Assembly (NCBI GenBank): GCA_006538405.1
Contig: BJKQ01000013.1
Location: 1,364,001 to 1,428,000 of the forward strand
Direction: 5' to 3'
DNA length: 64,000 bases
Source: Hansfordia pulvinata
Taxonomy: Eukaryota; Ascomycota; Sordariomycetes; Xylariales
The position numbers and the translations under genes are program-made. Positions 12,047 through 27,277 of the stretch are shown one piece after another. The notes beneath the pieces were generated by a model that did not search any database, was not told where the DNA came from, and worked only from the letters and a program-made list of their open reading frames with translations. Each line of letters begins with the position of its first letter. The stretch's first letter is position 1.

Positions 12047-13033
12047 GTTTTGGCCTGTGATGCGATGGAAGAAAGAAGCTCAAAGGCGCATGTTGGGGTC
12101 GTTCAATTGGCGACAATTACGGATGATGATCAATGTTGCGCGCTGGCTTCGCGGACGACGCAACATGTACCAGACTCGTATCGGCTCTGACAACGTGCAG
12201 GCACTCCAGCATCCACGCCTGGATTGCGCGACTCTCAGCGAAGCCGAGTATCTTGTTTATTGCATTAGATGCACTTTATGTAACTATCGGAGTTCTTAGC
12301 TTGCAGTGCCACACATATTATAGCGATTTCCACCTTCCTAGGTACCTTTTGTAGCTAGCAGTGCCTTGGCGCTCCCATTCTCAGCAGCGACCTACAAGTA
12401 CGGGTACCTAGTCACCTCCTGCGTTGTGACCTTGAACATGTGTCATGCAGCAAGCTGGCCCCGGTTCACAGATATCTTTCTCAACACGGCACTTCCTGTA
12501 CTGACCCGACTCACATGACGTCTGTGATCCCTACGAGAAATCGAGGGGAGTCTGAACTCAGCTGGGCCTCGAGCGCGACTGCGGGTGTCCGGAACATCTG
12601 AAAGCGATTTCATCGCTGGAATACCGACGGCAAAGTACGTTTGGAAACGGTACCAATCCTGAGCGCCGGGTCATGTCGCACGAGACTGAGAATCGGCGGG
12701 GCAAGATCGATTCGCATTCATACTGCTATCACTGATCGCCCATATGCTTGACGCTAGCCTGGAGACGAAATATCGTCGTGGCTGTTTATGCGGTATAATA
12801 TACAAGCGGCCCTTTGGCATGGAGCGTCCGGGAAAGTCTCTGCTACGACATTCATACGTGGCTTGACAGCCGCAGCCTCCCCTCACAGCCCGAACTCCTC
12901 AGAAGATTGGTCCCCCTTCTTGAGTACTGGCGGGTCCCGTATATCACAGATTAGTCCCAACTGTTTGGCTCGTGTCAGTGACTGTGTGCGATTTGGCAGG
13001 GGCGAGGATGGGTTTCGTAGTCCCAACCGTTAC
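12047..13033. other. Intergenic region upstream of the repeat gene
   Basis: Separates the 3' end of ISD11 from the start of the 978-residue gene; both are on the minus strand. It should contain the promoter of the latter. No other gene is supportable; a 142-codon plus-strand frame here runs antisense over the last two ISD11 exons. Confidence 0.5.
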
Positions 13034-13665
13034 TCACCCAGTATCCTTCTGCCTCGTGATCCCGCCCGACTGTCCCTTCTCCTTGCCCTAGTAGCCATCT
13101 GGTCAGCCTTTCACCCTTTTAAAGATCAAGATGAAACCACTGGCTGTGAACGTACCGTCATGCCTCCTTCAACCACTAACCGGTCGATCTGGAAGAACTG
13201 GCTGACCGTTGTTTGACGCTGGATGGGCCGGAATCGTGAACTGTAAGCAACCATGCTAATACCTAAGGGCTGGGCGAAGCCACCAATAACCTACCTTCAT
13301 CATCTGCAGCTCCTGCAGGCCCTTCTGGATCAGGACCTGTATCTCGCGGGGGTCTTCGGATGTCTTATTCTCGCGGAAGGCGTCTCGTGTCCGGCGTTGG
13401 GCATACTCTCTGAAGTTGTATGACGTGAACTGGGTGCCTTGTCGCAGAAGTTGGCGATACTATCGCATGGGCAAATGCGTCAGCTTCGGATGGACTTGGC
13501 GAGCTCGCGGGTCGCCGGTCCACGCACGCGCGGCCAAGCGCGCGCGGTCGGCGTCGATAGCTCGGAGAAAGAGGAAGATCGATGCACGGGGCGGAGGCAG
13601 GGCTGAATTACCAGGGAGCGCGCCTGCTGCGGCAGGTCGCCTTTGAGAGCCGATACCATCGACAT
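13034..13665 (-). CDS. ISD11: Iron-sulfur cluster assembly factor Isd11 (LYRM4 family)
   Basis: Small mitochondrial matrix LYR protein that stabilises the cysteine desulfurase Nfs1 together with acyl carrier protein. It is split over four exons on the minus strand: 13665-13612, 13459-13295, 13218-13156 and 13087-13034, giving 111 residues. Three of the four junctions have clear GT..AG ends with CTGAC branch sites, all frames close, and the total is a multiple of three. The LYR motif (SLYRQLL, residues 17-23) is created across the first splice junction. It is followed by [19 protein letters not shown] and, in exons 2-3, [20 protein letters not shown], the well-conserved Isd11 core. No single open frame shows the gene, so frame scans miss it. 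Confidence 0.92.
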
Positions 13666-14401
13666 TTTATTGACAGGCTGGGATGGCAATTTATCGGGCG
13701 TTGAGCCGGGCGTGGAGCCGAGCGTTGACCAAGTTATAGGCGAATGCGTTGCTGGCAGGGTTTGTCGTCGTTCGGGCGCCAATCGTGGAAATGTCGGATC
13801 GAGGTCGTGAGGAAGCGTTTTGCGAAGAGATTAGATTGGGCTCGCAGCTGGATGATGCAACAATTTCGAAGGGTCGAGGGAACGACCTCGAATCCCGGTG
13901 TCAGCTATTGGTGTGATCAACCTAGTTGTAGAATACTCTGCGAGATACCTGCGTTTTGTCCGTATCCCCGGAAAGCAATGCGGAGTGTGGTGTAGACCCA
14001 TGTACCAAGTACTTCGCCGGTCTTGGTGCACTTCCAATCCACGCGATACATGTAGCTTTTTACCTTACATGTACATGTAGGTCGGTAGGTAAGGTTATGT
14101 ACTTTTTCCCTTCTTGGGTGTTGCGCCCGGCTCGGTGCTCGGTGGTAAGAGAAACCGTCGGTCCCGACCATGCCCGCCTCCAACGGAGCTTCGGGTTCAA
14201 GTCGGATATATCAACACACGTACAGTCAACACAGGTTGATGAGGATGGTGTGCACGCATCAGTATCCCGGGTCCGACGACGCCGTCCAGAATGCATGAAA
14301 CCCATGGCTGGTCTTTCGCAATCACTATCTCGTTTGAATCACGTATCCAAAGGTATTTGACGAGCCCATCCGCGGTGATTCCTTCACGCCCCTGAAACTA
14401 T
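13666..14401. other. Intergenic region
   Basis: Upstream of ISD11 and downstream of the MYND-like gene. No supportable gene. The ISD11 promoter should be at its left end. Confidence 0.45.
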
Positions 14402-15867
14402 TCAAACCAACCGGATACCCGTTTTTTCCTGGTATTCAGCCACAGCCTCGCTCAGCAAGATGATGTGATCTTCAATCTTCTTTGCTCCATACTGTGACTT
14501 GTCCTGTTCTGCGAAATCAAGTTGGTTCTCATCGTCCCATTCGTTGTGTGACTTCTTGCGCTCCGGCAGGTGAACGCTGTCCCTGTGCGTCTGGAAGTTC
14601 ATCTGGTAGCAACGTGCGGAGCAAAAAGAAGACGGTATCCTATGGGTCCCCACGCACTCGCGGCAGATCACCGGCTCCAAGGCATCCTCGTCCATCTCGA
14701 CATCAGTGTCTTGGTTGCGCGAGCACTGCGGCCCAAAATTGCAGCTATGTGCAGCTGTCACGTGTGTATCCTGTGTGCGGACCCAGGATCAGCATCTCGT
14801 TCTCCCGACGTTCTCAAAGACGGATGGCTTCTGCAAGCTGAAAGGGAGTGAAAGGGAACTGTACGGGGAGTGGAAACTGAACCTACAAAATTCCTTTCTT
14901 GGCAGCGATCGGAGCAATAATTGACGATATCATCGCCTAGACCATACAAGTCGCTTAGAACTTGGCACAGGGGGCAGGCACGAAAGTCATGGGGGTCCAA
15001 AGCTTTAGAGCAGGCAGAACACGGTGGTAGGTTAGGGATTGCTCTGGAAGCGGCGGCAACGGCAGCGATCTTATCCTGCCGGGCCTTCTGTTTCCTTGCA
15101 ACGTCGGCAGCATGAGCGGCTTTGGCTCTCGTCAGCTCCTGCAGGTTTTGCTCCAGCTTCTTGCGCTCCTCCCGGTTGCCTCGAGCAGCCTGGTTTTCGC
15201 GCAGCATCGTGGTCAGAACATCGGGCACGGGAGCGCCACCACGAACAGAGTCGGTGTATCTGCTGAGTTTGGAAGCAGCAGCGGGATCCGATAGAGCTGG
15301 GAAGAATGTCTGAACGTAAAGGTTGAAGCGATCTTGAGGTGATTTTGAGTCCTTGATTTGTCGCAGGAAAGAAGCCAGTGGCACCTCTGAGCTGTGGCCA
15401 AGTAGGGAATTGAGTTGGGCAGCGAGGTCGACCTCGGACACGGAAGTATCGGCGACCTTTTGCTGGAAGGCTTTGACATCTGCAGTGGATTTTGCGGTTG
15501 GTTGCAAGTCCAAAGACTTGACCTTGTCGCGTGCCCAGGCTTTTTTCTCCTCCTGTAGGCGCTGCTCGAGCTGCTTCAGAACTGACAGGTCCTTTGGCGG
15601 ATGGGATTTAGCCTTTGCTAAGATGTGGTCTATGTCCTGGAGTAGATGCTGGCGGCGGAGGTAATTATCCTTGCTAGGAGAGGCAGCATGCTTATGATAC
15701 CGATCGCGAATGCGATCGAGCAGACGGGGCCAGCAATCGGAACATTGGGCGACGTGTGGTTTGGCGTGATCTCTTGCACATGAGGACTTTATGGCAGCGA
15801 GATCATCGGCGCAGAGCTGGCGATCTCGCTGCAGAGCGACCACGAGATCCCACGGATCAGCCATCAT
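14402..15867 (-). CDS. Two-finger MYND-like zinc protein
   Basis: Two exons, 15867-14887 and 14770-14402 (intron GTAGGT..ACACAG, 116 nt), give 449 residues. The first 280 residues are mostly helical and charged (coiled-coil-like around the 200s). Residues 283-342 hold a Cys-rich finger (CSACSKAL, CPLC, YCSDRCQERNF, then H/C pairs after the splice). Residues 363-394 hold a second one (CRECVG, FCSARCYQMNFQTHRDSVH). The spacing resembles MYND fingers, which usually bind proline-rich peptides. I cannot name an orthologue. The start at MMADPWDL is chosen because it is the first ATG before a folded-looking sequence. The frame is open upstream to 16143, and a donor-like site (GTATGC near 16016) may mark a 5' leader intron or another exon. 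Confidence 0.72.
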
Positions 15868-16702
15868 TTGGTAATCTTCGTCCTCACTGTGCCCTACCCA
15901 GCACTCTATGACAGCTTGCTTGGGATGGTGGAGGGCAGTACTGCAGTCTCGGTCTGAAGAAGTTGATGGGATTGTTAACATGTCGAAGTGCTTCTTAATG
16001 CAATCATGGCATACCTTTGATGGCTTTATGGTGCTGTGTAGGAAGATTTGAAAAAGGTCGATACAGCCGCGCAAGGCGGTGTTTTGATTGACTTTCAAAG
16101 ATGGGCGTGATAGTTGCCGATACACGCAGCCAAACGGAGACACCAGGGTCCGTAACAGATATTACTATAGACTGGTACGATGCTGTGCCGGGCCGAGCGC
16201 ATGGGTGAAGGATAGAATCCACAGTGATGTATGTTGATTGAAGCCTACCACTGTCAGAGGCGGCGAGTTCAAGTTGAGTGACGGATGAATCCGCGGTGGG
16301 ATCGTTTAGATGGGCAGAGTACTCGTACAAGATTGGATACGAGCACATCGATTGGGTAAGCATGCATCCATTGATGTCGATACCAAGAGTCTACCTACGA
16401 GTACTTAGCGCGAGCACCCAAACTTTCCGTCCCCGATGCGTTAGACTACATTCTCATACATGTCCGATACCCTCCAAAGACAGCTATCGGAAACGACTAA
16501 AAAGGTACTTGTCAAGTACACGCTCGAGGCCTTGCGTTGGAAGGTTCCATTGTACGAGTACCTAAAGGCGTCACAAGAATCGACACCGCGCATGTGTTGC
16601 TAGCTGTATGCAGGTGTGGCAGGTAAATAGACTGTTTTCCCACTTTCCATCAGACATACCATTGCCCCCTGCGCGACACTCACCACCGCCACTGCTTTCG
16701 AA
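15868..16702. other. Divergent promoter region
   Basis: Between the MYND-like gene (-) and SF3b10 (+). It contains three exact TACGAGTA/TACTCGTA octamers, at 16320, 16396 and 16553. No gene is supported apart from a possible upstream exon of the MYND-like gene. Confidence 0.5.
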
Positions 16703-17055
16703 ATGGTCAGCCTCCTTGACATACTCCTTTCCTGATGACGGCGTAACAACTAATCGACTGAGCAAAACAGGCCGACAAGCTACGCACCCAGCAGGAACTT
16801 GAGCGGCTGCAAGCCAAGTACGTCGGCACCGGCCACCCGGACACGACGTCGTGGGAGTGGCGCTCCAACATTCACCGCGACACCTACTCGAGCATCGTTG
16901 GCCACCCCTCTCAGCTGGCTTATATCTCTCTCGCCCAAAATGAGCCTGCCGCCAAGGTCCGCGCCCGCCTCATTCGCAACATGATCCAGCCTTGCGGGCC
17001 CCCTCCCCCTCGAGAGGGCGACGAAGTTCTCCTCCAACAGTCGCAGGACAAATAA
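16703..17055 (+). CDS. Splicing factor 3B subunit 5 (SF3b10)
   Basis: Small subunit of the U2 snRNP SF3b complex that helps recognise the branch site. Exon 1 is only the ATG (16703-16705). An intron of 65 nt follows (GTCAGC..AACAG, with an internal CTAATCGACTGAG branch region), then exon 2 (16771-17055). The protein has 95 residues and begins MADKLRTQQELERLQAKY. Family landmarks are YVGTGHPDTTSWEW, NIHRDTY, SIVGHPSQLAYI and MIQPCGPPPP. The first codon is fixed by homology, since the fungal family starts M-A-D-K; the donor GTCAGC is weaker than usual. Length matches the family. Confidence 0.9.
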
Positions 17056-17635
17056 ATCAACACCATATATCTAGATATCATCATATCATGAAGAAAGGCT
17101 GCGCCAAGTAGCCAACTGAGGTGGCCAACTCCTCACGACGACAGGCGCATTCCCCCTTTGGCATCATCGCCTGAGGAGGAGTTCGGCGACAAGGGCACCC
17201 TCGCCCAGCATCCCGTACCTCAGCTGGGAACATCGGCTCTTTTGCTGTGCGAGGGTTCAAGTGAGAAAGAGACGGCTTATGCACGAGCCCGGGCCACTAG
17301 AAGCCAAGGTCCCGCAGAAGATCACAGACTGAAAGTGAGTTGAGGCAGAGCTCAGAAAGACACGTATTCAGGGTCATCAGGCACCAGGCCAACGGGGAAT
17401 CATCCTGGCAGTGCAGAATTGGAGCAGCGCTTTCGCCAGGCAATGGCCGCAGGAGTGAAACTGGCTACTGGTAAAATTAAGCGCTCTTCCAGGTAATAAA
17501 CGGACAAAGAAGTAGTACAACGCCGCGCCATTACTCTAACACCTTTCCCCAGCCTGTTTCTGTGTCGTTCAAACTGTCCTATTCCACGGGTCAAGATTCC
17601 GGTCAGCACATTGAGCAATGCTCGCTCATGCTCGC
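17056..17635. other. Convergent intergenic region
   Basis: Between the 3' ends of SF3b10 and NSE3. No gene seen. A ten-base unit (CTCGCTCATG) is duplicated at 17621-17640 across the NSE3 stop codon. Confidence 0.5.
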
Positions 17636-18571
17636 TCATGCTTCTGCTGTCGCACCCGGAACAGGCCCAAGACCTAGGCTTTTGTGCAGTCTCTTGTCAA
17701 AGTCTTCCGGCAATTCGTCCCCCCAAACCTCGCGAATGAAGGCGGCTATAGAGTGCGGAGGCAGCTCAACGCGAGCGCGTGTTCCGACACACCAGGAGAC
17801 CGAGTCTTCGTCAGGGCCGTCGGAGCGCTCGACGACTTTGTCCAGATAGCCCTGGCGGACAAGACGGGCGAGGACGTTGTCGGTACGGTCCATAGGCAAG
17901 TTTGTTGCGGCATTTAGGCGGTGAAGGTGGCGACGTAGGCGGCCATCAGTGAGCTCGCCGCCACTAAGAACGATGACAGCAACAACGAGCGTGTAGAAGC
18001 CAACGTAGGCAGCCTCGTCGGCGGCGCTTGGAGCGCGCGAGGGCCCGACGGCGGCGGGCAAGGACTGGAATTGAGGAGGCAGGACCGAAACGAGTATGTA
18101 TTGGCGGGAGGAGGCCGCCTGTGCAGCAGCGGACCCCGAGGCGGCCTTTGACGCAGCAGCCTTCTGCTTGTCCTTGAGAGTACGCTTCTCACGGACGGGC
18201 AATTCCTTCAACTCCATACCGAATACATGGCGAAGGTGCAGTTGGGTGGCGTCAAAGACCCGCTTAAAGGCGCGAGGATTCCCGGTGAGAATCTTCTCGC
18301 GAATGGCGTCGCGCTTCACCGGGACACGAGCATATTCGCAGGCTAGGGCGTAACGCACGAGCTTCTTAACAAGCTGGTCCTCAGCGCCTTGCTTGCCTGC
18401 GTCGGCGTCGGCGTCCGACTCATCGCGCTCATCAGCGTCCTCGTCGCGAGTTTCTTGCCCGTCGTCGGGTCGTGACTGGCGGCGGCGGCGGCTTGAGGCC
18501 GTGGCGTCGTTGTCGTCGTCCCCGTCGCCATTCGTGGTTCGTCTCCTCCGCTTCTGCGTTTGTGGCGGCAT
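17636..18571 (-). CDS. NSE3: Nse3, MAGE-domain subunit of the SMC5-SMC6 complex
   Basis: Single exon, 311 residues. Nse3 forms the Nse1-Nse3-Nse4 subcomplex that binds DNA and bridges the SMC5/6 heads in DNA repair and recombination. The first 65 residues are basic and acidic low complexity (likely a nuclear signal). The MAGE domain follows, with QLVKKLVRYALACEYARVP, KREIL-like KRDAIREKILTGN, FGMELKELP and ILVSVLPP in the first winged helix. The second has FYTLVVAVIVLSGGELTDG, RLVRQGYLDKV and a WCVGTRARVEL strand. The C-terminus has the usual FIREVWGD. Start and stop are unambiguous. It is divergent from SLS1 downstream on the map. Confidence 0.88.
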   Translation of the reverse strand: MPPQTQKRRRRTTNGDGDDDNDATASSRRRRQSRPDDGQETRDEDADERDESDADADAGKQGAEDQLVKKLVRYALACEYARVPVKRDAIREKILTGNPRAFKRVFDATQLHLRHVFGMELKELPVREKRTLKDKQKAAASKAASGSAAAQAASSRQYILVSVLPPQFQSLPAAVGPSRAPSAADEAAYVGFYTLVVAVIVLSGGELTDGRLRRHLHRLNAATNLPMDRTDNVLARLVRQGYLDKVVERSDGPDEDSVSWCVGTRARVELPPHSIAAFIREVWGDELPEDFDKRLHKSLGLGPVPGATAEA

Positions 18572-19387
18572 CTTGCCTATGGGCTAGTTTGGGACCTGTC
18601 GAGAAGTCGAAAGTTCCGTGTCTCTATTGCTTGGCTGCTTGGGTTGCGAGCACCGTCAAGGTAAAGTCGTGATGAATGGCGTCAATCCTCAAAGGTGGGT
18701 GTTTGAAGTGTCGACTGTGGCGCCCAGGAGGATCGGGTAATCGAGAGGTACGTCAATGGATTCTATTGTAAGGAATTTTAGAAAGTGGGCGTTCTCGATG
18801 CGCGAACGCCGTGACCGTCCAGGGTCGAATTGCGAATCCGCGGCGAGGTCGAAGCAGCTGTAGCGGCGTTGATGCGGCAGGAAAGCACTACGCGCCGCCT
18901 CAGGACTGATCGCGTCTTCCCCGCCAATTAATGGTCTTATCGGCGGATAAGAGGGGCCACCCATTCTAGAGCATTGCCTGATCAGGGAAAGCCCGCTTGC
19001 CTCAGACACCAGTCGCGACAGGGGCTGCACCTGCCCCGTGGACCGCGTGAAAATAAAAATAATTGAATCGTGAAAGCTACGACCTCTGCGTGTCCCTTAC
19101 GATACCATCGTCGCAAAGTGACGAAGCTGTTCTTGATGCCGTAATGACTTGTACACCTTTCTAATTCCCACTCTTCATTGCCATTCTATCGACAGATTCC
19201 TTCTTTTCTTCTTCTCGGCCCCCTCCGCCCAAATCACGAGCTACTCATTCGCAACCTCGGTGTCCTATCTACCAAATCAAACAGAGCTCTGCGCGCTCTC
19301 GCTCGCATTGAGCGCCCTTCTCCATCTTCCACTCTCCTAAGAGCCCGACGCCCCCTCGGATACTACGATATCTCGCTGCCCTGGGTC
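18572..19387. other. Divergent promoter region NSE3/SLS1
   Basis: Contains the leaders of NSE3 (-) and SLS1 (+). The pyrimidine-rich stretch at 19180-19330 before the SLS1 ATG is typical of fungal leaders. An open frame continuous with SLS1 extends to 19178 but has no ATG. Confidence 0.5.
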
Positions 19388-22280
19388 ATGCTGCCCAAGG
19401 GGCTCACGGGCGGCGCTGTCTGCTTGCGCTGCAGGCTAGCAGGCCTGAGACAACCCGTATGGTCAACCTCTGCAGTCTCTCGCCTTCAAACCCCTGGTCA
19501 GCGACGCCTCCTCCAATCTCAGGCGCCATTACAATCTTGTTCGCAAGCGCGGGCACCGAAGCGGACGCAATTACCCTCCCTTAGCCACCGTCGCCGCTTT
19601 TCTGCGGCAACGTCCGATGGTGCCGCGCCCGATTCTCGACCCGACGAAGCTTCAGCCCAGGCCGAACATGAAGCAGACTCAGCTGCCCAGCCTCCCACTG
19701 AGCCTACAGCAATAGAACCGAGCACTCCAGGTGAAGGTCGGCCTGCGAACCCCGAATTTGTCGTCAAGTACAGCGGCATCCGAGGCGACGCCAAAGAAGC
19801 CCGACGCCACAAGGCCAACAATCGCATCCTCACCGAGTCCTACGAGCCTCTCGACGGCGCCCGCATGCTGGGGAATCCCGTATTTGCCCTTACCATGCGC
19901 GAAAGCACGCAGCCGAACAGACCTCGAAGAGAGCCTCTGCCTCAAGATCCAAATCAAGCCCCCGACGACGATCTACAAAAGGCCCACCATGCCGCGATCT
20001 TCCAGTCCGCCATCGATGCCCAACCGGGGCCTGCATCTCTTGACGAGGCAGTCGCCAACCTGCATGACCTACGTCCGGAATCCGACACATATCTTCTTCG
20101 CAAAGACTTTGTCAAGCTGCGCCAGACTTTGGCCGGGGGCTTCCTCACTGCCCACCTGTCCCACTACCTGACGACCCACGGCACCGACGCTGCTAGCACT
20201 GAGATTGCCGCTGCATCCGCCTACCCAACCGATGGCCAGTATGACTGGATCAGCGACATGGGAACATGGAGGCCTCTTGATGTTGACCGCGCAGCATCGC
20301 CCGAGCAGGTCGCCCTGCACGGCTACCTTGAGGCGTCAGCGACTAATAAAGACCGTCTGGCAGTCCGCATAATGCGCCAATGCTGGGGTTTGGCGATTGA
20401 TGAGCTGCGGTCCACGCTAGGATCTATTGCTATCCGTGTCCATGACCTTCCGCTGGGCCTTCTGCTGCCTGGTGGCACTCAGCGCTTCATAAACCACGTC
20501 CGCGCCCACCTCCTCAGCCCGGGCGAGGACATAGAGGTTGTCTTCGCTCAAAACACGCTGCGGCTCTTGACTACCCAGGCCAAAGTCCCGGTCATTGTTC
20601 ACATGCTCGACAGCCACCTCAAGAATGCAACACATGAGTCTCTATCTTTGGACCTCATCACCGATGGCCCTGTTCCTCACCATCTCCTCGACCGGCTCAG
20701 CTCCATCACCAATACCACCATACAGCACTCGCTTCAAGACCCAAAGGTATTCCCTCATCCCCTCTTTGGCCCTTTTGGGTGTGTGAGGCAAGTACGAAAG
20801 TGACTGAATGTTTATCTGCTAACTTATGGCACCGTTTCAGGAACTCCGCCTTAGCTGGATCGAAACCCGCGACAAAGACCTTGGCCAGGTTCTCGAAGGC
20901 CGCTGCCACACGGCTTTCCGTCTGCTGTGGACCGCCCTGGCCCCTGCCCGCGCTTCCAGCAGCCTTCATACCGAGTATATTCCTCATGGTCGCTTCTTCC
21001 CGGACCTCGCCAACGCAGACAAATGGGCTTGGCAAGACCGCATGGCAGACTGGGCTCGCTATGCTCAGCCCCTGCCGGCTCTCCAGCAGAGCAAAGGCAC
21101 CTTCGACGACTTCCACGATATCATTTCCAAGACAGACGGTCCCCTTGTTGAACTCCCACAGGTCCCCGAGGCTCCGGGATCGAGCTTGATGTGCAGGCAG
21201 ACAACGCGACCTGACGAGACTGCGGAGGGGATCGCTGAGGAAATGGTTGGCGGCTCTCTTGACCAGATTCACAGCGCCACCGACGGAACCACTGTGAACT
21301 GGGCTAAGGCTCCAGAGACTCTGGTTGCAGCGCATTTCGGGCACGTGCTGCACAGTCAAGCGCCCACCGGAAAGCCACTCGATATTGACTATATCATGGA
21401 TTCGACGGTTAAGCACCCTTGCATCTTCTCGCCGATCACGCCTCATCCTCTGCAGCTCGCCAAACTTGAGCAGGAGGTTGACGACGCTGAGGCCCATCGA
21501 GCGGCTTCCCCTCCCTCGTCAACAATGGTTATTCGCTTCTGGCCGTCGCCTGTCCCGATTCCACGGAGCAAGAGAGAATCTTCGTCGACGAAAAGCAAGA
21601 AGCGCGCAGTGAGCCAGAATGCACAGGCTACCGCAGCCACAGGGTGGCCAGTGGCGCATCAATCGAAGGCGCCCTTGCTCGAGTTGCATCTGACCATTTC
21701 GGATACGAAGATCCTGGGTGTCGAAGCGCTGCACGCAATCACCCACTCCCACGTCGGCGACGTCCTGCTTCCGACGTCTCCTGTCGACGTACGTTTTGTG
21801 CAGACTATACAGACTTGCCTGCAGTCTTCTGCGTCTGATGCGTCACAAGCGGAAGGGGCTCTTGCCCGTTGGGGTCCCATCGCCGACTTCTTGGCGGGCT
21901 CCCAGCTTGAGCTGGACAAGGGCCGCCTTGACATGCCCCCGGGCCAAATCTTCCCCGTACCTCGTCGTCTCTTTAGCGACTACAAGGCTAATGCCACCGA
22001 GAACGATGAAGGCCTGCACGCCGTGATTGACACTGCCTACGATTTCGTCGGTCTTGAGTTGCGCCGTGCCGCCTCTATCCCCAGTGGGCCTGGTGACATT
22101 CTAACATACACCTCCATCGAGGCTGGCCAGGGAGGCGGCAGTCGCGCCGAAGTCACACTTCAGCCTGTAAGCTCCCTTGTCAAATCTAGCGAGAACAAGG
22201 TTCAAGACCAGGATGGATTTGTGCGTCGCTGCTTAGAGTTGGCCAAGGAAAACAGCCTATGGACTGGGGCCCAGACGTGA
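19388..22280 (+). CDS. SLS1: Mitochondrial Sls1-like inner-membrane protein (KH-like domains)
   Basis: Sls1 is a matrix-side inner-membrane factor that coordinates mitochondrial transcription and translation in fungi. Exons 19388-20746 and 20841-22280 (intron GTATTC..TTTCAG, 94 nt, phase 0) give 932 residues. The first 75 residues are rich in Arg, Ser and Gln with few acids, as expected of a mitochondrial presequence. After a disordered acidic linker comes a conserved segment (EFVVKYSGIRGDAKEARRHK), then the Sls1 domains (RIMRQCWGLAIDELRSTLGS, LPLGLLLPGGTQRFI). The second exon continues with paired KH-like segments. The ATG at 19388 is chosen because the open frame upstream lacks an ATG. Assignment is from overall layout and the first conserved block. 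Confidence 0.75.
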
Positions 22281-22851
22281 GAGGTATGCAGGCGAGCTAG
22301 CAAGTAGTGAAATAGATGGTCACCTCGCGGTGATTCATGTTGCAACATTCATAGCTTTACATATCATCCTATAAACGTATATAATGTTTAAATACTCCGC
22401 GCCTGCATTTAACACACCCACTATAGAAACAAGGTCCAGTTGAGTCGGAAGGACATTGCTGAACCTTTCGATTTCCGACTTTGTCGTTGGTCAGCATCAT
22501 CCGCCACTCAGCAAAATCGCGCACAGCCGTGAGTAAACTTGAAGATGAAGCAGCAGTACCTTCTCGGTGGACATACGACACGCTCTACGCGGAAACATCA
22601 CCAGAATGAAGAACGACGGGTTCGTTTCAGGACCGGGTCTATTTGGACTCTATCTCCTTACTAAGGTAACAAAGGGAAGGGCTTTTTGGTTCGTATCAAT
22701 TGCTCCATGACCAAATCCTCAGATTGAGCTTCCGAAAAACATTCCGGCCATCAGATCATGATTAGCAATCAAGGTTCGTAAAGACATGGCAGTAAAGTCG
22801 TAATAAGTGGTTGCAAGGAGTTGCAAGAATCTAGCAATCAACTGGGATGGC
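22281..22851. other. Convergent intergenic region
   Basis: 3' untranslated regions of SLS1 and EF-1alpha. No other gene is seen. Confidence 0.5.
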
Positions 22852-27277
<4,426 letters not shown>

